DNA of 64,000 nucleotides from Rhyacophila brunnea (lineage: Eukaryota > Arthropoda > Insecta > Trichoptera > Rhyacophilidae): contig JAGYXB010002001.1 in NCBI GenBank assembly GCA_022495005.1, forward strand, positions 89,541 to 153,540. Reading direction: 5' to 3'. Shown here piece after piece: positions 24,951 through 36,600 of the stretch (position 1 is its first letter; each line of letters begins with the position of its first letter). The notes beneath the pieces are model-generated. The model had not been told where the DNA came from, searched no databases, and saw only the letters and a program-made list of their open reading frames with translations. The position numbers and the translations under genes are program-made.

Positions 24951-26150
24951 AAATGAATTACAATTATACAAATCGGTCATTGGCAAATTTGATTGAAAGC
25001 CTAGATTTTTATAATGATATTAAATCAACAAACAAACAAAATAATACCTGACTGACCTAACATCAGAAAAAAATTAACTCATTTTAAACGTATATTTTAT
25101 AGTAACATTTATCAACATAAAATAGAACGTATGATTTCAGTCGATATCAAACCTTTTAATTAAGCAGTTCACAAATAATAATCTTTCAATTGAATTATCG
25201 TTCCTCGCATACTGTGTTTGTCTGCAATAGACATGAAACTACCAAAATAATAAAGCCATACTAGCATGTACTTTAAAAATAGACATGAAACAATAAACAA
25301 TCATAAAAACAGCTCTGCTGAAAATCAAATACGTATATATATATAAATACTAAGCTCAGTAGTTGGACGTAATTCAAGATGTTCACAATAGAATATTTAT
25401 ATATTATTATAGTAGACTAAGTTACAATAAAAATTCAACAACAAACCTTTATAAAAATCTCAGATCAACACACTACGTACCAGAAAAAAAAACTAAAAAA
25501 AGGTCGATCAAGAGGGACTTGAACTTCACATTTTTTACTGGACCAGTGGCGGCTCTCTCGATTGAGCTATCGGCGCAACCGTGACTTATGGGAATTAAAT
25601 TTATTATCCACGTTATCCGAGGTATTCCATCGGTATTGAATGAAAAAGTAACAAAACATGTAAACAAACTACACTGAAAATGTCCACAGTATGCCCTCAG
25701 CACCTCAGAGTTTATAATAATTGTATATCAATTTAAAAATAATTTATCACACTAGATTGTTAACACCCTGTGAAAACAGTTGCAAAATTTTTTCACCCCT
25801 TCATTTGACCTCCATCTAAATCGCGAATGTTATCACGTCGTATACAATAAGATGAATCTCGCCGACCCGATAAAATCAACCCTTGTGATCAAATATAATT
25901 TACTTACCTTCATTTTCAAACCCCTTTCATCATTATACATATTTAAATATTGTTAGAAGTTATAGACCGTTTCTCAACCTTTTTCAAGACAGATGCAGAG
26001 ATTTTTTTGATAATTCAATTTCGTCGTTACGATATTATGAAAACCGGTTATATCCACACTTTAAATAACATAATGTTTTAGCATCACATTTAAATAATTC
26101 AGTACACTGTTAAGTATACTATAATTATTATACTTATGTAATATACATCT
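24951..26150. other. Mostly featureless; one tRNA-like SINE head
   Basis: Apart from the SINE-like head at about 25500-25585, nothing on either strand is recognisable. Confidence 0.4.
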
Positions 26151-26154
26151 ATTT

Positions 26155-26310
26155 TTTTTAAATACTACAATAAGCTGTGGGGCCAAATGACAGTAGTGTA
26201 GTGAAATAATAGTGCATGGTTTTGAGAAAAGTCGCTAGCTTTGAGAAAATTATATGAATATATCGTTACTGGGTATCGAACCAGCAGCCCTATGTTCTAA
26301 CTAGTGATAT
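26155..26310 (-). mobile_element. SINE family B relic
   Basis: ATACTACAATAAGCTGTGGG, GACAGTAGTGTAG and ACTGGGTATCGAACCAGCAG on the minus strand. Confidence 0.5.
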
Positions 26311-26316
26311 TAAGTT

Positions 26317-26550
26317 ACCCGACGACATGACGTAATTGTGACGTCAGTCAATACACGCTACAGGCAAGCCGTCCAACGCACACGGCTCACCATAGATATT
26401 ATTATGCTGAAACACCTATTTGTGTATGGGGACAATGGATATCGCCACTATTTTAGTAGCGTTATTTTCTCGAATGCTATTATCACTCCGTTAGTACGTC
26501 ACAATGATGTCATATGACGTCATGTCGACCGGGCGACTACAACTCGCAAG
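26317..26550. mobile_element. Small TIR element (GTTACCCGACGACATGACGT)
   Basis: Inverted ends: CCCGACGACATGACGTAATT on the left and GACGTCATGTCGACCGGG on the right, with GTGACGTCA further in. It is inserted just after a SINE-like segment. Confidence 0.6.
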
Positions 26551-26689
26551 TTATAACATAAGGCCCCTGGAGCCCCAAGTGAGAGCCCAATGCCCTACGC
26601 ACTGGAACACGGAGGGCGCCGGGGTTAAAGATTAGTTTGAATAAAAACAGACGTCATGTGAATTGTCCGCTATTTAATCGGCTACATGC

Positions 26690-26860
26690 ATGAAAAATCA
26701 AACTAATTTTTTTTAAACCAAATTTAAAAAAAAAACTCGGAAAAAATAATTCGAAAAAATGTTGGACCGAGTGGTATTTGAACTCACATCCATAGCCGAC
26801 GTACACCATTCAGTTTCTTAATGAGTGCTCTCGCCTTTAAGCTATCGGTCCTTCTAGGAT
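26690..26860 (-). mobile_element. tRNA-like SINE head relic
   Basis: ACCGAGTGGTATTTGAACTC and CTCTCGCCTTTAAGCTATCG read on the minus strand as B- and A-box remains. A similar head is at 25500-25585 (AGAGGGACTTGAACTTCACA). Confidence 0.5.
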
Positions 26861-27429
26861 TTATGCGAATTATTTCAAATACGCAGCTGCGTTTTAGAGG
26901 TACTTCCGCCAATCCAAAGGTAATCTGCTTTATAATCAATTAAGGTAAATGACGTTATTAACGTAATGGTAATTCGTAACAAATGACCGGCGTAAATTAT
27001 TTTTTTATTATTGATGTTCTTGTACTTTTTTATTTAATACTGAATATACACATGGTTTAAGAATATTGAATTCTTTATTATAGCAAAAACATAATTTTGA
27101 AAAACCTCAGAAACATAAGTATATTAGAAAAAATCCAAGAAAGCAGTTGGATCGTAGTTGTAAAAAATAATTCGCATGAATGATGAATATAATATGGATA
27201 TGGATATAATATTATTAAAGGCGAGTGCACGCACCGTAAAATGAATGGTGTGAGTTCTAGTCCCACAAAAATAGTTCAACCTTTTTATTGGATTTCTTAT
27301 AATATGTATTTTTAAGGTTTTCCAATATTATGTTTTTACAATGACGAATCCAACATTCTTAAACCTTGTGCATATTCAGTTTGAAAAATATGTATAATGC
27401 CTCTAATTTTCTTATTCGTCTCCTCCTAG

Positions 27430-27624
27430 CCTGATCGTATCCTGTCTCCGTTCAGCATCCTGAAGCGACACCGCGGCAACAGCTTCGAGTACGCCACACT
27501 CCTGGCATCGTTTCTCATCGGCTCTGGTCTGGACGCTTATATAGTCTTCGGAATCGCAACCAGAGATTTGACCCTGAACATTCAAAGTAGAACTTCATGT
27601 CCAGATATCCCCAAAGTCGTCGAG
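27430..27624 (+). CDS. DRC7: DRC7 exon 1 of those visible: transglutaminase-like core
   Basis: The exon holds 65 codons in phase 0 at both ends. The acceptor is a good pyrimidine tract ending TCCTCCTAG, and the donor is GAG|GTCTGT. It encodes the part of the transglutaminase-like fold that carries the nucleophile position (GNSFEYATLLASFLIG, then GLDAYIVFG). The family normally has GNCF here, so the usual Cys is a Ser. The frame stays open past the donor, but only the donor after KVVE joins exon 2 in phase. Confidence 0.88.
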
Positions 27625-30600
27625 GTCTGTAAACAACAAGGAGAAAGTGGTAATGCCGCGTTCTCATCTAGCAATTTTTGTCGTTCAATTATTGTATCTT
27701 GAATTTTTAAGAATAAATGAAAAGAAATCTTCCCACGTATCGATTAAAGTTAAAGCAATAATCGTAATCGAGAGGGGTCAAATGAAATAAACAAGTTGTA
27801 CCTACGTCGCACAGTAGGATAAAAGCCCAAAATCGTGGCCAAAACCTGAAATGACCTCTGATTTGAATAAAAATTGGCATACAGAGGCTTTGAAGGTCGT
27901 TGATTACGAATTCGAAAGCCATAATTATTGTAAACAAAATGGCCGATCCAATATGGCGGACATGGATGTTAAAAAGGTGCCAGATCTTGACGAAAATTGG
28001 TATATACGGGTTTTCAAGGTCGCTGATTACGAATCCGAAATATAAATGATCGTAAACAAAATGGCCGATCCAAAATGGCAGACATGGATGTTAAAAAAGT
28101 GTCAGATCGTGACAAAAATTGGTATATGCGGGTTTTGAAGGTCACTGATTACGCATTCAAAAGCTAAATTATAGTAAACAAAGTAGCCTATCAAGCACAA
28201 GACGCACCGCAGGTAACTTTTATAAATGAGCTTTGCAAAATGTGACAAAATATATAACTTTTCGAATAGTTGAAAATGCTATTTTTTTTTAAATTATTCA
28301 ATTTTATTTATGCAGAAATTTATACTATAATTCAATAATTTATACATTAAGTTTAGACTCAACCAATGTAAAAATATTTTCTACATACCTCCAGAAGTCG
28401 TATTCATGTCGCAGAATTGAAATTGAACACTTCACTTGAAATTTATGGGTTTTCAAAGTCACCGTTATTTTCGTCTGTTTAGCACGCGACACGTACACTC
28501 TCCACGAAGGCTAACTTCCAATTGACGCAGAGACGAAGGTATACGGTCAAAACGCTTCCCCTTTCACAATGAAATGCAGTCATTAGTCCTCTACCTGACT
28601 GACTACTCAAGTATCCCCATTTAGAAAATTCATTTACTGGGGTTTTGGCCACGTTTTTGGGCTTTTCTTCTACTGTGCGTCGGTAACAACCAGTCGTCTT
28701 GAATGTTGAACGTATAACGCAGAAAGGATCTTACAGTGCCACAAACTTATCTGAAGAATTGATGGGGGAGCCACAGTCGAAAAGTATCCATTCAAGACTC
28801 ACAACTGGACAGAATTTGACAGTGGAATGACGTATTTAAAATGCCGTCCATATGGCGTCATAGTAGTTCCATTTATATCCGTTCTTCAGATAAGTTTGTG
28901 GGACTGTAACTTAGCTTGAATCAACTTACAAGATGATCAAGTTTGTTGATATGTGGTTCTCATTTATCAATAATTAACATTCGATTGTTATTCAATACAC
29001 GGTTTAATGACAAAAAACACCACGTGGATGTCTGAACCACTATATTCCATACAAGTAAATCAACGTGTAAGCTGAATTTAACGAAATTGAGGTCCTTTAT
29101 ACTTTTTTCGATTCAGCAGTGAACCACTCGAGTTAGCCGGTTGCCTAGCAAGTTGCCTAAAGTAGCCAAGGTTATAACAATTCAATTTGATGCCGTGTTG
29201 ATTACGTCTATTAGTTCAACTTAGAATGATACCTGGGAATATTATTTTTGATTTCTTGTTCAACATTCAACCTTCAACAGACCGCCACGGAAAACTAATG
29301 AACGTTATCGTGTCAATCAACCTTAAAATGGAATGGCTAATACCATAATACACAATAATTATTACATATGAATAAAGAGTATAAACATACGTCACTAATA
29401 CTTTATTTTTAAGGAAGTCCAACAAGAGGTTGATACGATTAACACAAAGTATAAGGTGAACCCTGGGACAGACTTTCGCAGTCAGCATCTCTTGAGGAGA
29501 GAGGCGCAGAGGCAGCAGAGACTCCGGGAGCGAGAGTTGGAAGAAGAGGAGGCTAGTAGAAAGGCTATTGAGGTATGATTAAAAGTAAAATGTCTGAGAA
29601 TTGTATCTTGTATGTGGAATTTTTATTTTTTGATAGTATAATAATATTGTTCATTAGCGTAGTTTACTAGGTAACTGTGGTTCAGGGAAAATAGACTGCC
29701 CAAATAAAAAAAAAATTTGCCACTGACACAAATACCTGACGACAGTGGCGAAGACTTCTAATAGGCGATTATTTAAACTAAAGTCTCCTACCTTAGTACG
29801 AGTGTAAACACATTTATAATAGTATAGGCATCGCTACGTAATACTACAGATGCGCTGCGTCATATATTTACCATCAATCACGTGCGTTCAAAGACTGTAA
29901 TAACATAAACTGATCATATTTTAAATAGGCACATATAGAATATCGTAACAAATCAGCAAATCGTAATATACTTTGAAAGAATGCAAATAATTAAGAATTA
30001 GATCATTTCAATTTTTTTTTTCTTCAAGGCCGTAAAATCACATTTAAGCATAGATATTTTAAAACACAGTGCTGAAGACTCCATACTAGGTGATTATTAA
30101 CGCGTACCTTCTAAATAAAGATGGATTTTAATCACCTTAAAACACCTCAAAAAAAAAAAACATAGCCTAGAATTCACATACCATAAATAAACTGTATATC
30201 AGTATACATAATATTCTACTAACACATGAAAACAAGGCTTTACGTAATTTAAAGGATTTTTGTATGTAGTTTGACACGATTTAGGTATCCATGTGATTTT
30301 TATTTTGTCTCACTCCCTATAATATGAAACGAATCAACGACTACGCCGTTGTGTATATTATTATCAATGACTGTTATTTTATGCATGGTGGACTCTGCCT
30401 TAGCGGTCAATCAATTGGATAAGATGCTCTACTAATGAGACCGTAGAATTTTCGGCTGAATTTTGATCACGGCTGGGTATCACTTTCTTCAGTAAAATAT
30501 TGTAATAATAGTGAAATCTCTATATAAAAAAAGTTAAATTATAGTAAGGTTTTATTTATTTATAAAATAGAAACACTCCGGTTTTAGTATTTATTCCGAG

Positions 30601-33600
30601 TTCACAGAGATTAACCAACAATAACAGAGAATACTTAGTACGCGAAAACAGATTAACAAGATAAGATGCCTCACTCGACCAAATAACTAGATGAACTTGC
30701 AAAAGGATTAGTTCAATTCAGGTAGGTATCACATTTGACATCTAAATACCACACTTATCACTAGAAACGAATTTTGATAGTGTGAGGTGCTTAGTCTCAA
30801 AATAGAAGACATATATGGTCAAAAGGGTCAGAGTTAATCAGACTAAACTGACTGGCTGTAAGACTGTGAGAGATCTGCGAGAGATATCAATTATGACGGA
30901 GTCAAATCGGAGTTAAATCCTAATCCATCTACATAGTGCTTGCGGCGTCCAGTCAATGAGCATCGCCATCTATGGGTCTGTTTTCGAAGTTACGCAGCTA
31001 TATATAGACTAATAGAGTTAAATCCTAATCTGTATACATAACGCTTGTGGCGTCTAGTCAATGGGCCGCATCTATTTACCTAGTATTTTTTTTCAGTCAC
31101 CTACCACAGCGGACCTTCTTTCCTTCATCAGGATATGAGACGGGTAACTAAATAAAAACATTCTTTGTTAAACAGGAATTAGAAAAACCCCCTCACGATG
31201 AACTGCATGGTTGGCGAGTCCACGCGTGGATCCTTGTTTTACCAACTATCACCAAGAAACCACTCGTCATCCAGCAAAGTTCTCCGAGTAAAAATGAATC
31301 TTTCAGTCCAGAAAAAATATACTCCACTACTGAAGAAGTAGAATTTGAAAAGGAGAAAGTATCTCAAATGAGCACAGACGAGACTGAAGTAGTGGTAGAA
31401 GAATCGGAAGTTTCGATAGAAGAAGAAAAATCTCCAAAGCAACTGATCGAAAATACAGAAATAGATAGTCCAAAAGAAAAACTTGAAGATAATGTAAAAG
31501 ACGAAGAAGTATTCGTTGAAAACGATAATGTAAATATTTCTGAGGAAGTTGTTAACCGCGTTGCTGATGACGCTGCTGTGATTGAAGTACAAGAGGAGAA
31601 TCTGGATGATCAGCCATATTATATTGAACCGACCACTGGAAGAAGATACAGTACTTCTCATGAGGGATATTTGTCTGTGGAATGTGTTTATGATAATCAA
31701 AATTACTATGTAAGTTAATATAGCTGTTGTAGATAATATTATTTCATATAGGTACGTTATTTGTCAATGAAATCTGAATATATTATACCATTGCTTTTAT
31801 CCTGGAGGTGTGTGGGACGCTCGCTTCGTCAGTTAATTCTTCGAAGTGTCATCTTTCAGCTAAGTTTCTTTTATAGTGTTAACTGTCAATTCATGGTGGA
31901 ACTGCATTGTATTATTTGATTATGTATTTGTTTACTTAAATAAAACACAATTTTATAGTACTTATTCTACTTTATTAATTAAATTTTGTACCGGTTTCAT
32001 CCTCTTCAATTACAATTATCACAGTTGATAATGTCCCTTTGAAGAGGACGAAACAGGTACAAATTTAAATTAATAAAGTGGAATAAGTACTATAAAATTG
32101 TGTTTTATTTAAGTAAACAAATAAATAATCAAATAATTTCAGTTAAGTAGTATGTAACATACGTTGGTACTTTTTATTATATCCATTCATTCAACTTTAT
32201 ATTAATTTTATGTAAATTAATTGTATATATTTTATTTTTTCACCATGTTCGATCCTTAGAAGATCATATGAGCCTACACAGAGTGGAGGTTCGTATTACC
32301 AGATTTTTGTGTTTTTGTGAGAAACCGATGTTGCGACTTAGGTCCAAACACATATTGAAAAACAATATGTGAATTTTCCAATCCCGGGACCGCTCGGCCA
32401 TTTTGGGTGCATTAAAATTAATAATAAATATAAAATTAATGTATCTGCCGCCCGGATTCTGTGCAGTACCAACACCCCTGGCGCTTTCTTAACTTAACCC
32501 CAATTCCAGGCAAAGCCAATAAGTAATTTTAATATTGTTCTGTAATATTCATGTACCTATATAACTACTTGACGGGAATAAGGGATATTCGCATCCTATC
32601 AATCCCTGTGACAATCGCGACAGGGATTTTGTATGCGTCTTATGATGTACATCATATAATTCATCTGGAATGTGAACAGAGTAGAATTTCAAGCTGAGAG
32701 CCTGTAAAAGTAGGTATTTTTGATGTTAGGTAAACTTGCAAGAAAATCGGGTGCCTGCCAGCTTTGATCTAAAAGACAAGGTATGCTGGCTGCCATTGCT
32801 TCGGACGAACGAGGTGGACTCTACGGATTTCCGGAAGTTTCTGGACATGCCGATGAGCTGGGTGGAGAGACTTGACATACCTGCTATTGGTATGAATATT
32901 TTTACATTCGTATTATTTACTTACACCAATATCGGAGCTTAGAATAAACATATTATGGTCGTGCTATTTTCCTGGCTGCAGCGCCACATTGCATGTCAGA
33001 TATATAATGCGTATGTTGGGTAGATAGCAAACTTAAAAAATGCCGCCCCTAGGCAGCGCCAAAATGCCGCCCCATTTTTTTTATACAGTATTTTTTAATC
33101 ATCCTTTCATGACTCCAATATCTAAGAAATGTGTTGTATGGATACATTAGGTACCTACTATCAAAATAATATTTTACCATTACCTACCACTAAGACATAC
33201 AAAATTAAATTTATAAATATTTTTTCCCTAAAAGTGGGGATTTTTTGACGTTGGTAATACTAAAATCGTGGACCAAGAGCGGTAGGTGGAACGCACCGTG
33301 GGAGGAGGAGGGGGGGGGCATGCATCTTTAGAGTCGACGGCAGACAAATCTGCACGTGTCACCAAAGACATCGGACGTCGAAGGCCAACGGAAGTAAACT
33401 AGACATCGCGAACCCGACAAAAAATGGCAGCTTTGTTAAACTTAGTTAATTAATACATTTTGTTTCCAACCAATGAGCTGATATTTTTAATGAAAAGAAA
33501 TTTTCGTTGTAACTAAGGTTAGGTAGGTAGCTATATCTAAATATGTCAAATGATTCTCATCGATTTGCCGCCCTTCTAGTAACTGCCGCCCCCAAGCGAC

Positions 33601-36600
33601 GCTCAATCTTCCTACCCACGGGACGTCACTGCTTTCCGTCCTCAAGTCATTCCGTCAAAGTGTACTTCAATTCATGACCAAGTAATAACATATAAAACCA
33701 TGCTGCTCGAGATGTTCCAATATTCCAATCCATCCTAAAAATTATTTCTATCATCCGTTTGCACAATGCACACGTAAAATAAAATAAAACAATCAAAATC
33801 ATCATTTCAATCAAAAATTTATCCTGCCTTATTTCCGAGCCGCTTCATGATTTTCGTTAAACATAACAAATAATACATGGGAGTTGCAAAATCATAGCCA
33901 ACAGTCAACACCACAGAACGATCGGTTACATGTAAGTTGTACGTATGCAGTTTATCGTGGGACACTTATTCGTGAGCCGCAGTACGTGAAACATGAGTTC
34001 GTATAAACATTTTATCAAATGACGAGTTCTTTGTTGAACATTTCACCGTGAAATACATTTGTACGTATCTTACAAAATGCGGCGATAGTTTGCAAATAGT
34101 ACTATTCCAATTAGATTAACCCTAACCTAACCTAACCTAGTAAAGACATCTCATAAAATTCGCCACATGTTGTAGCATACATACAAATATAATCCACGGT
34201 GAAATGTTTAACGAAGAACTCGTCATTTGATTAAATCAATGTTACACGAACTCATGTTTCACGTACTGCGGCGCACGAATAAGTGTCCTGCGGTGAACTG
34301 TTTACGTACAAATTTCCGGATACGAGAACGACCTGCCACAGTTCACCGAAAAAAATCCCGTAATATTCTTTTATAGACTTTGAGAGGAGATATCCAGGGG
34401 GTGAAAAAGTTGTTCGCTACAAGAAAGCGGTTTTGGAAAAATACGCGCCGTTTTCCCGAGACGATGGGCTGGTGAAAAAGATCACCACTTTCGATGACTA
34501 TGAATACCAATATCCTTTGCTGGGGTACGTATAATTTGATGCAACGTTGGTGAAGCGCGCACACAAGGGGAGAGTTTTCAGGTTCAGACTACCCCCCAAT
34601 TGAAAACAAAAATATGGTGCCAGGAGAGACTTATCTGACTTACCGGACAATGTACTTTACCACCCGCACTCTAAAAAGCAACGACTCCAATGAACATTTG
34701 TCCTGGTACAAAGACAATCTGAAAATAATTTCAATAACTTTAAATCTAGTAAACAAAAATTAAGATTGAACTTGAAGACACCTCAGATATATACTCGTAC
34801 CTACTTGAAAAAAATCACAATTGAAAAAAATACGATGATCCCTGACGGGGTTTGAACTCGTATATCTACCGGTATCGCGCCAATATGCTTTAATCATTAA
34901 AGCAACTGGCCTCCTTCTTAATTACGAACGATAAAGGTTTTACATGAAATGCTTATCAAATTGCGTTATTAATGACTATCGGAATTTTAATTGCCGTCAT
35001 TACTAACCGACGCCAAATATTTAGTTATAACGTCTACTTAAACTTGGTAACAATTTTTAATAAACCGTTTCTTTTATTCAACGAATAATTCACAAGATTT
35101 GAGAATTTCACATTCCATATATTGAACATACATAACTTGAAAACAGCCTTTATTCCATATACCTAAACACAACACTAAGTACGCTAGTAATGCTGTATTC
35201 GTTAGAATGATGACTACGTACAATAATCTTTTCAGCGATACAGACATTTTACACCTAACATTTGACACATTCACAAAAACAATTTGTGATAAAACATACA
35301 AAACTAACTTCACACTACCGCAATAAATTCCAACGCCTACTCCCACGCACTCTCACCCACATATACACACGCACGTAAACACCTACCTTATATATTATTA
35401 TATACTTATTTTAAAGTTGTTTCTTCTCTCTCGCTTTTTTTAAATTTAATATAAATATAATAATAAATGTGGAAATCCATTATTGGTCCTTGTATATTAT
35501 GTAAAATGTTGTAATATGTACTTGCAATGTCGACTGTGAAGTTTCCCAAAAAAAATAAAAATAAAAAAAATAAAATATACAGATCACCGAAGACAGATAG
35601 TAAAAAATAGCGCAATTTGATAAACATTTCATGTAGGACCTACTAGTTTAAATTATCGTAATTAAGTAGGAGGCATGTAGCTTAATTGGTTAAAGCATAT
35701 TGGCGCGATACCAGTGGATATACGGGTTCAATTCCCGTCTGGCGTCGTATTTTTGTCAAATGTGATTTTTTTCTGTTATGTATATATCTGAGGTGTTTTC
35801 AAGATAATAATATGTATGTTCAATATATTATGGAATGTTATATTCTCAAATCTTGTGAAAGATTCAAACCTTCAAAGATTCAAACCATTGAATAAAAGAA
35901 ATGGTTTCTTATTATAAATTCAGATAAGATTAGGTCGCATGGCCTTGTAACCTAATTTTTATAAAATGTCGCATATGAACCAAAGTTTTACAAAAATTGT
36001 CTTTAATTTAATTTCAGATACGAGTGGTATGACAAACGTTTTGACAATCTGAAAGAAATCCATACGGAATATAAAAACAAACAGGTCATTGAATACTTCG
36101 ATAAAGGCAGAGAGGACAGTCTTAAAGGTTGGTTAATAAAAACTTACTTTATGGTGGATACAATTTTGAATTTTGTTAGGTCAGCCTTAAATATCTACTC
36201 TTGTAAGACTGGTGTTGAGGACTACGTTGCCAAACCCATAGAAAGCGGTGAGGCGACGGGATGGGCGTCAAATTTGTGACCTAGTATTGTAAAGCCCATC
36301 AAGTGTGACGCGCTAAATGTGTGGTTAAAACGCCACTCACGCCATCTATTGTATTGATATTGTGGTAATCATCTTGGTATAGATCTAAAAATTGTCGTCG
36401 GTTTACTTTTCGAGATAATTAATAGCAAACGTCACGTAAGTCCGTCGCAAATTATATACCTCGCCACGCTGCCATCATTTGGGCTTTCTGTATGTGCGGT
36501 GTGCACCCTATCTCACAGGGTTGCACAATATTATATATATTAAATTCATCCAGTAAAGTTTATTACTGCTTTGTAAAACGGCATTTTCTATGTCAACGCT

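Noticed and set aside
31239..31700. 153-codon minus-strand frame rich in Phe and Tyr
   Set aside because: It is the antisense shadow of DRC7 exon 3's acidic region.
32743..32889. DRC7 exon 4 starting after TTGCAAG
   Set aside because: Joined to exon 3 in phase 0 it hits a stop after nine codons; starting at 32730 restores the family motif.
35668..35745. A functional tRNA gene
   Set aside because: It has A and B boxes and a good T arm, but no convincing acceptor or anticodon stem, and it is followed by the SINE tail shared with 34770-35130. It is a SINE head.
36018..36127. DRC7 exon 6 ending at the AAAG|GTTGGT donor
   Set aside because: This leaves phase 1 and forces exon 7 into a wrong frame; the donor four bases later keeps the conserved reading.
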